Shown: piece by piece, positions 53,697-62,726 of the stretch
How the letters are laid out: the number at the start of each line of letters is the position of its first letter
Numbering within the stretch: position 1 is the stretch's first letter
NCBI RefSeq assembly: GCF_008086345.1
Contig: NZ_CP043006.1
Coordinates: forward strand, 2,974,032-3,038,031
Length of the DNA: 64,000 nucleotides
Direction: 5' to 3'
Origin: Chitinophaga sp. XS-30
Lineage (GTDB): Bacteria > Bacteroidota > Bacteroidia > Chitinophagales > Chitinophagaceae
Made by a program: the position numbers and the translations under genes
The notes under the pieces: model-generated
The model's database searches: none
What the model saw: the letters and a program-made list of their open reading frames with translations, nothing else
What the model was told of the DNA's origin: nothing

Positions 53697-55454
53697 ATGA
53701 AAAATATTAACAGCAAATTGCTCCTGCTCATCTCCGCCTTGTGCTTCTCTGCATGCAGCAAGGACTTCCTGGAAAGGTATCCTACGGCCTCCGTTTCGCC
53801 GCCTACCTTTTTCCAGACCGAGAATGATTTCAAGACCTACACCAATCTCTTTTATTCTTACCTCCCCGACGGGGCGGATATCTACGGCGAATCTTCCGAT
53901 AATATCGTGAAATCGTCCGTTGGCCGGGAGATCAGCGGCACCCGCCTGATTCCCACCACGGATGCCAAATGGGGATGGGCCCCGCTGCGCAGCATCAACT
54001 TTATGCTCACCAGCGAAAATGTAAAGAATTACAAGGATGTGGCCATACGCGACAAGTACGCGGGCCTCGCCAGGTTCTTCAGGGCCTGGTTCTATTTCGA
54101 AAAGGTGCGCTATTTCGGCGATGTGCCCTGGTACAATGTGGTCATAGAGACCACTGATGCGGAAAACCTGTTCAAGCCACGCGATCCCCGCACGCTCATC
54201 GTGGATTCCATACTGGCCGATATCGATTTCGCTATCGATCACCTGGATGCAACGAAAAGTGTGGAACGGGTAACGAAATGGACCGCGCTTGCGCTGAAGT
54301 CGAGAATATGCCTGTATGAAGGCACCTGGCGCAAGTATCATACGGAATTCAATCTGCCGGATGCGGACAGGCTGCTGAATGAATGTGTGGAAGCCTCGCA
54401 GATATTGATGGAAGAAGGGCCGTACACCGTGTACAATAAAACTACAGGGCCAAGTGGCAAACCTTACCAGGACCTGTTCGCGACATTAACGCTGGACCCG
54501 GTGGCAGACGAGATCATTCTCGGCCGCCGCTATTCCAATGAACTGTCATTGAAACACGGTCTCCAGTTTTACATCACTGCCAGAACACAGGGCAAGCCCG
54601 GTCTGGAGAAAAGGCTCGTCAACAGTTACCTGATGGCGGACGGTTCCCGGTTTACCGATATTCCCGGATATGCCACCATGCAATTCTTCGATGAAGTGCG
54701 GGACCGTGATCCGCGCCTGGCGCAGACCATCCGCACACCGGGCTATACGCGTATCGGGCAGACCACGGTTATTGCGCCGGACTTTGAGGCGACCATGACG
54801 GGGTATCAGCCCATCAAATGGATGAACGATCCTTCTTTCGACGGCAACGGGCAGTCCATCCAGGACCTGCTGTTGTTCAGGCTGGGAGAAGTGTTGCTGA
54901 ACTACGCGGAAGCCAAAGCCGAGCTGGGCACCCTTAACCAGACGGATATCGACAAATCCATCAAGCTCCTGAGAGACCGCGTTGGCATGCCCAACCTGGA
55001 TATAGCCGCCGCCAACGCAAACCCCGATCCTTACCAGGCAGCATTGTACCCGCGCGTGACCGGCGTCAACACAGGCGTTATCCTGGAGATCAGAAGAGAA
55101 CGCCGCATCGAACTGGTGATGGAGAACGATCTCCGGTGGGAAGACCTCATGCGCTGGAAAGAAGGGCAGCTGCTCACAACACCCTTCCAGGGCATGTATT
55201 TTCCCGGCGCAGGGTTTTATGATCTGGACAGGAACGGTGCGATGGACGTGGAGATATATACCGGTGCGAAACCACCGGCCACCGGCCCGTACCAGATACC
55301 CGCCAGCGATCTTTCCGGCGGTACAAGCGGCAACATCGTCACTAACCGGAACATCGTTAAAACATTCGATGAATCAAAGGATTACCTCTGGCCGCTGCCG
55401 ATAGAGGACCTTACACTGAATCCAAAACTGGACCAGAACCCGAACTGGAAGTAA
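53697..55454 (+). CDS. RagB/SusD-family nutrient-binding lipoprotein
   Basis: A 585-residue SusD (lipobox FSAC, Cys20, then SKDFLERYP). Hallmarks: FFQTENDFKTYTNLFYSYLP, ARFFRAWFYFEKVRYFGDVP in the TPR core, RRERRIELVMENDLRWEDL and LWPLPIEDLTLNPKL near the C-terminus. It is the partner of the frameshifted SusC, 77 bases upstream, and resembles the SusD at 2421-4103 in length and sequence. Its intact frame argues that the locus is, or recently was, functional. Confidence 0.95.
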   Translation: MKNINSKLLLLISALCFSACSKDFLERYPTASVSPPTFFQTENDFKTYTNLFYSYLPDGADIYGESSDNIVKSSVGREISGTRLIPTTDAKWGWAPLRSINFMLTSENVKNYKDVAIRDKYAGLARFFRAWFYFEKVRYFGDVPWYNVVIETTDAENLFKPRDPRTLIVDSILADIDFAIDHLDATKSVERVTKWTALALKSRICLYEGTWRKYHTEFNLPDADRLLNECVEASQILMEEGPYTVYNKTTGPSGKPYQDLFATLTLDPVADEIILGRRYSNELSLKHGLQFYITARTQGKPGLEKRLVNSYLMADGSRFTDIPGYATMQFFDEVRDRDPRLAQTIRTPGYTRIGQTTVIAPDFEATMTGYQPIKWMNDPSFDGNGQSIQDLLLFRLGEVLLNYAEAKAELGTLNQTDIDKSIKLLRDRVGMPNLDIAAANANPDPYQAALYPRVTGVNTGVILEIRRERRIELVMENDLRWEDLMRWKEGQLLTTPFQGMYFPGAGFYDLDRNGAMDVEIYTGAKPPATGPYQIPASDLSGGTSGNIVTNRNIVKTFDESKDYLWPLPIEDLTLNPKLDQNPNWK

Positions 55455-55464
55455 ACCTGAGAAT

Positions 55465-56352
55465 ATGGACTATATGATACGCAAGATATTTTTACCGTTG
55501 GCTTTGTGCGCAGGCATATTATCCTGCAACAAAGACCCTTACTTACCCAACACTGAACCCGTTTATCTTGAACTGGGGAATGGAGATGCTACTTACGGCG
55601 GAGATAATGATCAGGAGCAGCGGCTGGATGTGATCCGGTACATGACCTACAACATTCATGCTGCTGCGCCTCCCGCGCTGCCCGGGACCACCGATCTCGA
55701 TGCCATTGCGGAAGTGATCAACCAGGCTAATGTGGACGTTGTTTTTCTGCAGGAAGTGGATAAGAACACCGGCCGGAACGGTTATTCCGGCGATCAGGCC
55801 GCTGAACTGGCGGCCATGACGCAGATGAATTTCAGCTTCTTTTCCGCTATACCCTACCAGCGCGGATTTTACGGCGTAGCTATTTTAAGCAAATATCCGC
55901 TGAAAGGGATAAAAAAATACTTCCTCCCGAAAGAAGACGAAGTGCATGAGCAAAGGGTGCTGGGTACGGCGATCGTAGACCTGCCCGGCGTGGATTCCAT
56001 AGCGGTAGCCGTAACCCATCTGCAGCACAACAGTGCGGGCAGCAGGGTGGAGCAGATAACGGAAGTGGCGGCCATACTGGCTGGTACAAAGCAGCCGCTG
56101 CTCCTTGGCGGGGATATGAACGAAAAGCCGGAAACAGCGGCGTTCTTCTCGGTATTTGACGGCGCTTTTACCCGCACCTGTATGGGCGTGAACTGCCCCA
56201 ATACTTTCAGCGCGCAAAACCCTGCGTCCATCATCGATTATCTGGCATTCCGGCCGGCAAGCGCGTTTACGATCAACAGCCACCTGGTGATCGCGGAGCA
56301 TAGTGCTTCAGATCATTTGCCGGTATTGTCAGAACTGAAAATTAACCGATAA
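55465..56352 (+). CDS. Endonuclease/exonuclease/phosphatase (EEP) family lipoprotein
   Basis: A 295-residue lipoprotein (lipobox ILSC, Cys21; Met4 at 55474 is an alternative start). The EEP fold motifs are complete: MTYNIHAA with Asn63, FLQEVDKNTGRNG with Glu97, VAVTHLQHNSAG, LLLGGDMNEKPETA and SDHLPV with His284. The family contains metal-dependent phosphodiesterases and phosphatases acting on nucleic acids, inositol phosphates or phospholipids; which of these applies cannot be read. It starts 10 bases after SusD and so belongs to the SusCD operon. A paralogue is encoded at 58042. Confidence 0.9.
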   Translation: MDYMIRKIFLPLALCAGILSCNKDPYLPNTEPVYLELGNGDATYGGDNDQEQRLDVIRYMTYNIHAAAPPALPGTTDLDAIAEVINQANVDVVFLQEVDKNTGRNGYSGDQAAELAAMTQMNFSFFSAIPYQRGFYGVAILSKYPLKGIKKYFLPKEDEVHEQRVLGTAIVDLPGVDSIAVAVTHLQHNSAGSRVEQITEVAAILAGTKQPLLLGGDMNEKPETAAFFSVFDGAFTRTCMGVNCPNTFSAQNPASIIDYLAFRPASAFTINSHLVIAEHSASDHLPVLSELKINR

Positions 56353-56361
56353 TCATTATTT

Positions 56362-57975
56362 ATGAAATTATATTCATTATTGGCTTTCCTGTCCCTCTCG
56401 TTACTGGCAACAATAACAGGATGCAAAAAAGCAGAAGACGATATGCAGGCGCCGGTTATTACGATAAGCGACGAGTTTGCAGACGTGGAGAACTTCAATG
56501 TAGGCGAAGAAGTGAGGGTCGCGGTGAACGTGAAATCAGCCATCGGTATAAAAAGGCTGGCCTATTACTTTATCAGCAAAACGGCCAACGGCACAAGCTC
56601 CGGCACGCCTGTGTACATCGATAAAACGGATTTCCCAATGGAGCTCAATGAGGAGATCGTATTTACCGTACAGGCAGACATGGTGGAACTGGTGATCATT
56701 TCCTTTGATAAAGCGCATAACAATTCCGAAATACATATCGCTCCGAAAAATGTGCGCAACATTCCCCAACTGGCGTTTAAAGACGGTATCCGGTATAGGG
56801 AAACGGTGTTTGAGAACAAAAGGCTCACTATTGAAGGCACTATCACCTCCGAGTTCGATATGACGGAAATAACCTGGCAGACGATCGTTAACGGCGTTAC
56901 TTCAGACGAGCAAGCCATAGCGGTCACCGATCCGAAGGATATGCCCTTTGCCGTAAGCGTTGTGGTACCGAAGCATATGAGCGGCATCATCATCAAGGCA
57001 AAAAATACGTACAACGGAACGGCCGTCGATACTTTCAAGATCGGCAACGTGGCGGATGACGATGTAAGCATTACCCTGGAAGGCGGCAATACCAATATTC
57101 CCATTGCCTATGTGGGCGTGGATAATACCCTCTCCGGCAATATATCTTCCGGTTCTGAAGTATCCACCCTTACCTACGCCATCAAAACAAACGGCGTGTA
57201 TGGCGCCGAAATACCGATGACGATCGGGGACCCGAAGGATGAATTTCCGTTCTCCATCGCCTTTGCTGCCACGCAGGGCATTGAAGCGGTGAGGATCACC
57301 GGGGAAAATGAAGGCAATAAAACCAGGGTGGCGGAGTATGCCGTAGCAAAGGTCTACAACAAGCTGGTGCATTTTACGGATATCCGCCTGACATCGGAGA
57401 TCGGCCCCGGCAAGAACAACTGGTTCGCCGCTTACCAGGCCCCGCATGTATTCGACATCACCAATGCTGCTGCCAACCAGCTGATGGTAGACTTTGCCCT
57501 TGCGAAGTACAGCGCTACCAGCTTCCGCATCATGCCCGCCGCCATCTTTGATGCCGGCGCAGCTTACAGAACGGCGATGGCCCCGTACATGGTGGGCTTC
57601 ACCAAAGCGCCTTATACACTGGTAACGGTGAACAGGAGAAGCATTACCCCGGAAGTTTTCAACTCCCTGGCATGGGATGGGGAATTGACGGAATTCCTGA
57701 ACACGAAGATCATTGCCCCCACTTCCGCTGGCGGTGAAGGCTATAACATTGCCGCCACCAACCGTCGCTTCAACGGCGATCTGAAAGTGGGAGAGGGCTT
57801 TATTATCGGATGGGGCCAGTGGAGCCCCATCGAGAACAAAGCCTTTGCGCTCGTTTTCGTGAAGGAATATGCCCTCGTGAACGGCGAGGCTACGGCCACC
57901 CTGGAGATAAAGGTGCCGGCGGAAGACAACAGAACGAAATATAACCCGGTCTCTATTTTTGATTATCAGCCGTAA
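56362..57975 (+). CDS. Large surface lipoprotein of unknown function (SusE/SusF position)
   Basis: A 537-residue lipoprotein (lipobox TITGC, Cys21, then KKAEDDMQ). It is beta-rich, with three or more Ig-like repeats in the first ~340 residues (for example RLTIEGTITSEFDMTEITWQ and NTLSGNISSGSEVSTLTYAI, about 100 residues apart). A C-terminal part (about 345-537) of different character contains NNWFAAYQAPHVFDITNA and FIIGWGQWSPIENKAFA. I do not recognise a named family. By place and lipid anchor it probably binds the ligand of this locus at the cell surface. It starts 9 bases after the EEP gene and ends the operon. Confidence 0.75.
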   Translation: MKLYSLLAFLSLSLLATITGCKKAEDDMQAPVITISDEFADVENFNVGEEVRVAVNVKSAIGIKRLAYYFISKTANGTSSGTPVYIDKTDFPMELNEEIVFTVQADMVELVIISFDKAHNNSEIHIAPKNVRNIPQLAFKDGIRYRETVFENKRLTIEGTITSEFDMTEITWQTIVNGVTSDEQAIAVTDPKDMPFAVSVVVPKHMSGIIIKAKNTYNGTAVDTFKIGNVADDDVSITLEGGNTNIPIAYVGVDNTLSGNISSGSEVSTLTYAIKTNGVYGAEIPMTIGDPKDEFPFSIAFAATQGIEAVRITGENEGNKTRVAEYAVAKVYNKLVHFTDIRLTSEIGPGKNNWFAAYQAPHVFDITNAAANQLMVDFALAKYSATSFRIMPAAIFDAGAAYRTAMAPYMVGFTKAPYTLVTVNRRSITPEVFNSLAWDGELTEFLNTKIIAPTSAGGEGYNIAATNRRFNGDLKVGEGFIIGWGQWSPIENKAFALVFVKEYALVNGEATATLEIKVPAEDNRTKYNPVSIFDYQP

Positions 57976-57990
57976 ATGGTTTGAATAAAG

Positions 57991-58027
57991 GAGGCTGTCC
58001 CGTACTTTTGGGGCAGCCTCTTTGGTT
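57991..58027 (+). terminator. Rho-independent terminator after the frameshifted-SusC operon
   Basis: An 11-bp stem (57991-58001 with 58010-58020, one G-T pair) and an 8-base loop, followed by TTTGGTTTT. It lies 16 bases after the surface lipoprotein stop and only 15 bases before the next EEP gene, so that gene either has its own promoter or depends on read-through. Confidence 0.85.
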
Positions 58028-58041
58028 TTACAATAGCAAAT

Positions 58042-58848
58042 ATGACAAGGAACATCGCATTTTTCATATCGGCCTTATGGCTGCTGGCCGCCTGCCGGAG
58101 CGCAAAACAGGGCGCATCCCGGAGCGAGCAGCTCTCTCTCGGCGTAATGACCTATAACATCCATCACGCTAACCCGCCCACCCGCGAAAAAGGGTTTATA
58201 GACCTGGATACGATTGCGCATACCATCCGCAAAACGGGCGCGGACCTCGTGGCCCTGCAGGAACTGGACAGCGTGACGACCCGTTCCGGCAAAGTATTCC
58301 AATTAAGGGCGCTGGCGGAAAAACTGGGTATGCATTACTATTATGGCAAGGCCATCCCTTATGAAGGTGGCGGTTACGGGGTAGGCATCCTGTCAAAATA
58401 CCCGCTCAGCGAAACACGTACCATCATGCTCCCGAAAATTGAAGGCTTTAAAGGAGAGGACCGTGTGCTGGCGCTGGCGAAAGTAACCCTGCCGGGCGGG
58501 AAAACGGTGTATTTCGGCAGCACCCATCTGGATGTGTCGAAGGAAGAGAACAGGGTCTTGCAGGCTAAGGCCATTGCGGAGGTATCCGCGGCGCTGAAGG
58601 CCCCGGTGATCATCGGCGGCGATTTCAATTCCACCGATGACAAAACGCCGATGAAGGAGCTTGCCGGTTTCTTCCGGGATGCCAGCACGCTGAAGGCGCC
58701 GACCATACCGGTCATCCGCCCCAACCGCCGGATCGATTACATCCTGTATGCCCCGGCAGCGGATTTTGACGTGCAACAGGAAGAAGTGTTGACCGCGGAT
58801 AATTACGGTTCAGACCATCTGGCTTTTTGGGTGAAGATGAAATATTAG
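58042..58848 (+). CDS. Endonuclease/exonuclease/phosphatase (EEP) family lipoprotein, paralogue of the 55465 gene
   Basis: A 268-residue lipoprotein (lipobox LLAAC, Cys18). The EEP active-site set is complete: TYNIHHANPP with Asn39, ALQELDSVTTRSG with Glu74, STHLDVSKEENR, IGGDFNSTDDK and SDHLAFW with His259. It shares the order and spacing of motifs with the protein at 55465-56352, so the two are probably paralogues with related substrates. The terminator just before its start suggests separate expression. Confidence 0.9.
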   Translation: MTRNIAFFISALWLLAACRSAKQGASRSEQLSLGVMTYNIHHANPPTREKGFIDLDTIAHTIRKTGADLVALQELDSVTTRSGKVFQLRALAEKLGMHYYYGKAIPYEGGGYGVGILSKYPLSETRTIMLPKIEGFKGEDRVLALAKVTLPGGKTVYFGSTHLDVSKEENRVLQAKAIAEVSAALKAPVIIGGDFNSTDDKTPMKELAGFFRDASTLKAPTIPVIRPNRRIDYILYAPAADFDVQQEEVLTADNYGSDHLAFWVKMKY

Positions 58849-58906
58849 CCGGCCATTTATACAAATGCTGCGCGAAAAATATAGCTGAATGGTTATATTT
58901 AGCGCC

Positions 58907-59929
58907 ATGTATCCGCTTCGTGTTATTATCATTATCAGTTTATTGACCGCGGGAATGCGGGCTAATGCTCAGGCGCCCCGCCATTACGTTTGTTACCAGA
59001 CGCGGGAAGCGATCAGCATAGACGGTCTTCCCACCGAGACTTCGTGGCAGCAGGCAGTGTGGACGGAAGATTTTTCCGATATCGAAGGAGATGCCCGGCC
59101 CGCGCCCTTACACCGCACCCGCGTGAAAATGTGCTGGGACGCACAACATCTTTACATCTTCGCGGAACTGACGGAACCGCATATATGGGCAACCCTGCGG
59201 CAGCATGATACCATCATTTTCCATGACAATGATTTCGAGGTGTTCATTGATCCGGACGGAGATACGCACCAGTATTTCGAGATAGAGATCAATGCGCTGA
59301 ATACGGTGATGGACCTGTTCATGTCCAAACCCTACCGCAACGGCGGCCCTGCCATGCTCAACTGGGATACGAAAGGCCTCCGCACCGCTGTACATATCAA
59401 CGGCACCCTGAACAATCCCGCCGATAAAGACCGGTCATGGACGGTGGAGATGGCTATCCCGTTCAAGGCGCTTGCGTTCTTCAATACCCGCATTACCCCG
59501 GAAGAAGGCGCTACCTGGCGGATCAATTTCTCGCGTGTGCAATGGCAAACGGATGTTGTGAACGGGCGCTACGTCAAACGCCCGAAAACCCCGGAATACA
59601 ACTGGGTATGGTCACCGCAGGGCATCATCAACATGCATGCCCCTGAAAAATGGGGCTACCTGCAGTTCAGCGCCATCCCCGGAACGCCTTTCCGGGAGCC
59701 TGCTACCGCCGGGGCGCAGCAGGCATTGCGGGAGTTGTATCACCGTCAGCAACGCTACCGCCGGCAGCATGGGCATTACACCAGTGACCCCGCTGCGCTG
59801 GGCTGGCAGGATACGGCCTACCAGCCGGTGATAGAAGCTACTTCCACCCAATTCACCGCCACCATCCGGCAGGCGGGATTTGTAAATATTATCGATCACG
59901 AAGGCAAAATCATTTTTCGTCATGAATAA
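58907..59929 (+). CDS. Exported CBM9-like carbohydrate-binding protein
   Basis: A 340-residue protein; ATG 58907 gives a signal peptide (MYPLRVIIIISLLTAGMRANAQ), so the ATG at 58889 is not used. Residues of about 30-240 follow the family-9 carbohydrate-binding pattern seen in Bacteroidota (ISIDGLPTETSWQQAVWTEDFSDI, VKMCWDAQHLYIFAELTEP, DNDFEVFIDPDGDTHQYFEIEINA, WTVEMAIPFKAL). The C-terminal ~90 residues are a separate Gln/Arg-rich part. No catalytic residues are recognised. It overlaps the following glycosidase gene by 8 bases, so the two are translationally coupled. Confidence 0.85.
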   Translation: MYPLRVIIIISLLTAGMRANAQAPRHYVCYQTREAISIDGLPTETSWQQAVWTEDFSDIEGDARPAPLHRTRVKMCWDAQHLYIFAELTEPHIWATLRQHDTIIFHDNDFEVFIDPDGDTHQYFEIEINALNTVMDLFMSKPYRNGGPAMLNWDTKGLRTAVHINGTLNNPADKDRSWTVEMAIPFKALAFFNTRITPEEGATWRINFSRVQWQTDVVNGRYVKRPKTPEYNWVWSPQGIINMHAPEKWGYLQFSAIPGTPFREPATAGAQQALRELYHRQQRYRRQHGHYTSDPAALGWQDTAYQPVIEATSTQFTATIRQAGFVNIIDHEGKIIFRHE

Positions 59930-61004
59930 GCGTCACTTCATCAAATCGCTGGGGCTGGGCAGCCTGGCGCTCATGCAACCGGGACTGACAAGCAGGGCCG
60001 GTATCCTGCCCGTTACCGCCGCACCTGAAAAGGTACAGCACCGCGTGTGGATCAATCCGGACCATAAGGACACTGCCGCGGAGCTGAAGGTACGCTATCG
60101 CTCTTACCGGCAGGCCGGTATCGGTGTGATCTATTTTGAGGAAGACAGCCTGCTGCATTTCTCGGCAGCGAAGGAAGCGGGGATCGCTGCACACCGCTGG
60201 TTCTGGACGATGAACCGGGGGGATAAGGACCTGCTGGCCAACCACCCGGAATGGTATTCAGAGAACAGGAAAGGCGAATCCTGCGCCACCAACCCGCCGT
60301 ATGTGAACTATTACCGTTTCCTTTGCCCGAATAAAGAAGCGGTGGTAGCACATCTCCGGGGGCAGGCGGAGCAGATATTGTCCAAAGACTATGTGGACGG
60401 CCTTCACCTGGATTATATCCGTTTTGTGGATGTAGTGCTGCCCGTGAACCTTTGGGCGCAGTACGGTATAGACCAGTCCCGCGAATTGCCCGAATATGAT
60501 TTTTGTTATTGCAATGCCTGTCGTACAAAATACAAAGCCGCTTATGGAACAGACCCGATGGACATGGCGCATCCTGATCAAAGCCCCTCCTGGCGCAAAT
60601 TCCGTTATGACAGTATCACGCATGTGGTCAGCAATATGGCCGAAGTGGCCCGCGCGCACCGCAAGCCCATTACCGCCGCCGTGTTCCCCACGCCCGAGAT
60701 AGCGAAACGTATTGTGCGGCAGGACTGGGTCAACTGGCCGCTGGACGCCATTTGCCCGATGATCTATCACGGTTTTTACAAAGAGAGCGTCAAGTGGATC
60801 GGTGATGCCGTAGCGGAAGGCGTGCATGCCTTGCATGGTGCGTTCCCTTTATACGCCGGCCTGTTCCTGCCGGATTTCAAGGGAGATGCAGCGCAGATCC
60901 GCGAGGGCGTGCAGCTGGCCGTGGAAAACGGGGCCGCGGGGGTGTCCGTGTTCGGGTCGCTTACACCGGAGGTATTGAAGATATTGCAAGAGACCGCCGG
61001 TTGA
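59922..61004 (+). CDS. Exported glycoside-hydrolase-like protein (GHL10/family-10-like TIM barrel)
   Basis: A 360-residue protein with a Tat-like N-terminus (MNKRHFIKSLGLGSLAL; KR in place of RR). The barrel shows the pattern of putative glycosyl hydrolases of the GHL10 type: RVWINPDHKD, GVIYFEED, AHRWFWTMNRGDKDLLANHPEWYS, VDGLHLDYIRFVD (Asp164 a likely active-site residue), PITAAVFPTP and DAICPMIYHGFYKESVKWI. Substrate is unknown. The ATG overlaps the end of the CBM9-like gene, so binding and hydrolysing proteins are made together. It converges on the GH13 gene, 7 bases between stops. Confidence 0.8.
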   Translation: MNKRHFIKSLGLGSLALMQPGLTSRAGILPVTAAPEKVQHRVWINPDHKDTAAELKVRYRSYRQAGIGVIYFEEDSLLHFSAAKEAGIAAHRWFWTMNRGDKDLLANHPEWYSENRKGESCATNPPYVNYYRFLCPNKEAVVAHLRGQAEQILSKDYVDGLHLDYIRFVDVVLPVNLWAQYGIDQSRELPEYDFCYCNACRTKYKAAYGTDPMDMAHPDQSPSWRKFRYDSITHVVSNMAEVARAHRKPITAAVFPTPEIAKRIVRQDWVNWPLDAICPMIYHGFYKESVKWIGDAVAEGVHALHGAFPLYAGLFLPDFKGDAAQIREGVQLAVENGAAGVSVFGSLTPEVLKILQETAG

Positions 61005-61011
61005 TAACACA

Positions 61012-62625
61012 TCAGTCCGCACGCTCCAGCCTGATCACCAGCCCTTCATCCCCATCCAGGCTGATCATATCACTTATCTTGCTGCCTTCCGATTCCCGGG
61101 ATGCGGAGAGTTCCACCGTTCCGCTGAATGTGAAATCCTGCGGCCGGAAATAACCGGGGCGGTGGGTGAGGTTCAGCACGATCAGGAATCCATCGCAGCC
61201 CTCCTGCTGACGGGTAAAAGCCAGGAGCTGGGTGTCTGCATAAACGGTCCTGTAGCTGCCTGTGGCAAGCGCAGGCTCTTTACGCCGCAGGCTGATCAGC
61301 CTGCGGTACAGGCGCAGCATGGAATGGCGGTCTTCCCGCTGTTCCAACACATTCATACGCGCATAGGCCTTGTCCAGCCGCAGCCATGGTTTATTTTCCG
61401 TAAACCCGGCATTCTTGCCGGTATCCCACTGCATGGGTGTGCGCGCAGGATCGCGGCTGAGGTTTTTATCCGGCATATTCAGCCCCTGCGGGTCCATGAT
61501 CTCTTCAAAAGGAATGGCTACATCGCGCATCCCTATCTCGTCACCATAATAAATAGTTGGCGTACCCCGCAAGGTAAGCAGCAGCATGGCGGCAATGCGG
61601 GCCTGCCCAGCGCCAACGCGACTGGTGATCCGGGGCCTGTCGTGATTGCTGAGCACCCAGTTCGGCCAGCTCTGCGGCGGCAAAGCGCCTTCGTATTGAT
61701 CGATGGTAGCGGCGATCTGCAGGGCGTCCCAGGGGAGGGACAGCAGCAGGAAGTTGAAGGGGAGATGTGCGCCTTTGTTATCGGCGCCATAATAGGCCAT
61801 CAGTTCCCTGATCGGCAGATACACTTCCGCGATCAGTACCCGTGCATCTTCGTATTCTTCCAGCACGCTGCGCATCCGGCGGGTGATCTCCTGCACCTCC
61901 GGCTGATCTGTAGAATACACCGGCAGCAACTGGTCATAGTCCGGCATATGCTGCGCGAAGTCCGGATTAGGCGGATTGTTCCGCAACTGTTCATCTTTGA
62001 AGATGAACCACAATACATCCACCCTGAAGCCATTCACCCCCTTGTCCAGCCAGAACCGCATGACATCGAACATCGCTTCCTGTACGTCAGGATTCCGCCA
62101 GTTCAGGTCCGGCTGTTCTTTCAGGAAGGAGTGATAGTAGTATTGCTGTGTTGTCTCATCCCATTCCCAGGCGCTGCCGCCGAAAACGCTCAGCCAGTTG
62201 TTGGGCGGAGAACCATCGGGTTTCGGGTCTTTCCAGATATACCAGTCGCGTTTCGGATCTTTCCGCGAGGAGCGGGATGACAGGAACCAGGGATGCTGGT
62301 GGGAAGTATGGTTCGGTACCAGGTCCAGCAGCAGCTTCATACCCCGGGCATGCACGGCGGCCAGCAGCTCATCGAAATCCGACAGGTTGCCGAAAATGGG
62401 ATGGATATTGGTATAATCGCTTACATCGTATCCAAAATCAGCCATGGGAGATGGGAAAATGGGCGATATCCAGATGGCGTCTATACCCAGCCAGTGGAGA
62501 TGGTCCAGCCGCCGGATGATCCCTTTCAGGTCACCGATGCCGTCGTTGTTGCTGTCCTGATAAGACCGGGGGTAAATCTGGTAAATGACGCCCGTTTGCC
62601 ACCATGGTTTTTGCTGCTCTTTCAT
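61012..62625 (-). CDS. Alpha-glucosidase / oligo-1,6-glucosidase (GH13)
   Basis: A 537-residue GH13 enzyme, probably cytoplasmic, as no signal peptide is seen. ATG 62625 (MKEQQKPWWQTGVIYQIYPR) is the family start. Catalytic and conserved regions: LLLDLVPNHTS, NGFRVDVLWF with nucleophile Asp203, VLIAEVYLP with acid/base Glu267, and VLSNHDRPR with Asp329. QSW/PNWVLSNHD and the calcium-like DSNNDGIGDLKGI loop point to the alpha-glucosidase/oligo-1,6-glucosidase group rather than a true alpha-amylase. It acts on short alpha-glucosides such as maltose or isomaltose. Confidence 0.92.
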   Translation of the reverse strand: MKEQQKPWWQTGVIYQIYPRSYQDSNNDGIGDLKGIIRRLDHLHWLGIDAIWISPIFPSPMADFGYDVSDYTNIHPIFGNLSDFDELLAAVHARGMKLLLDLVPNHTSHQHPWFLSSRSSRKDPKRDWYIWKDPKPDGSPPNNWLSVFGGSAWEWDETTQQYYYHSFLKEQPDLNWRNPDVQEAMFDVMRFWLDKGVNGFRVDVLWFIFKDEQLRNNPPNPDFAQHMPDYDQLLPVYSTDQPEVQEITRRMRSVLEEYEDARVLIAEVYLPIRELMAYYGADNKGAHLPFNFLLLSLPWDALQIAATIDQYEGALPPQSWPNWVLSNHDRPRITSRVGAGQARIAAMLLLTLRGTPTIYYGDEIGMRDVAIPFEEIMDPQGLNMPDKNLSRDPARTPMQWDTGKNAGFTENKPWLRLDKAYARMNVLEQREDRHSMLRLYRRLISLRRKEPALATGSYRTVYADTQLLAFTRQQEGCDGFLIVLNLTHRPGYFRPQDFTFSGTVELSASRESEGSKISDMISLDGDEGLVIRLERAD

Positions 62626-62726
62626 ATCCTGCTTTTTGATCAGAATAGTGCACAATATTTCTGCCAGAAATGGATATGCGCATACTTGTTCGGGCAATTA
62701 CCGGATGCAGGCCGGAAATTGCACCG

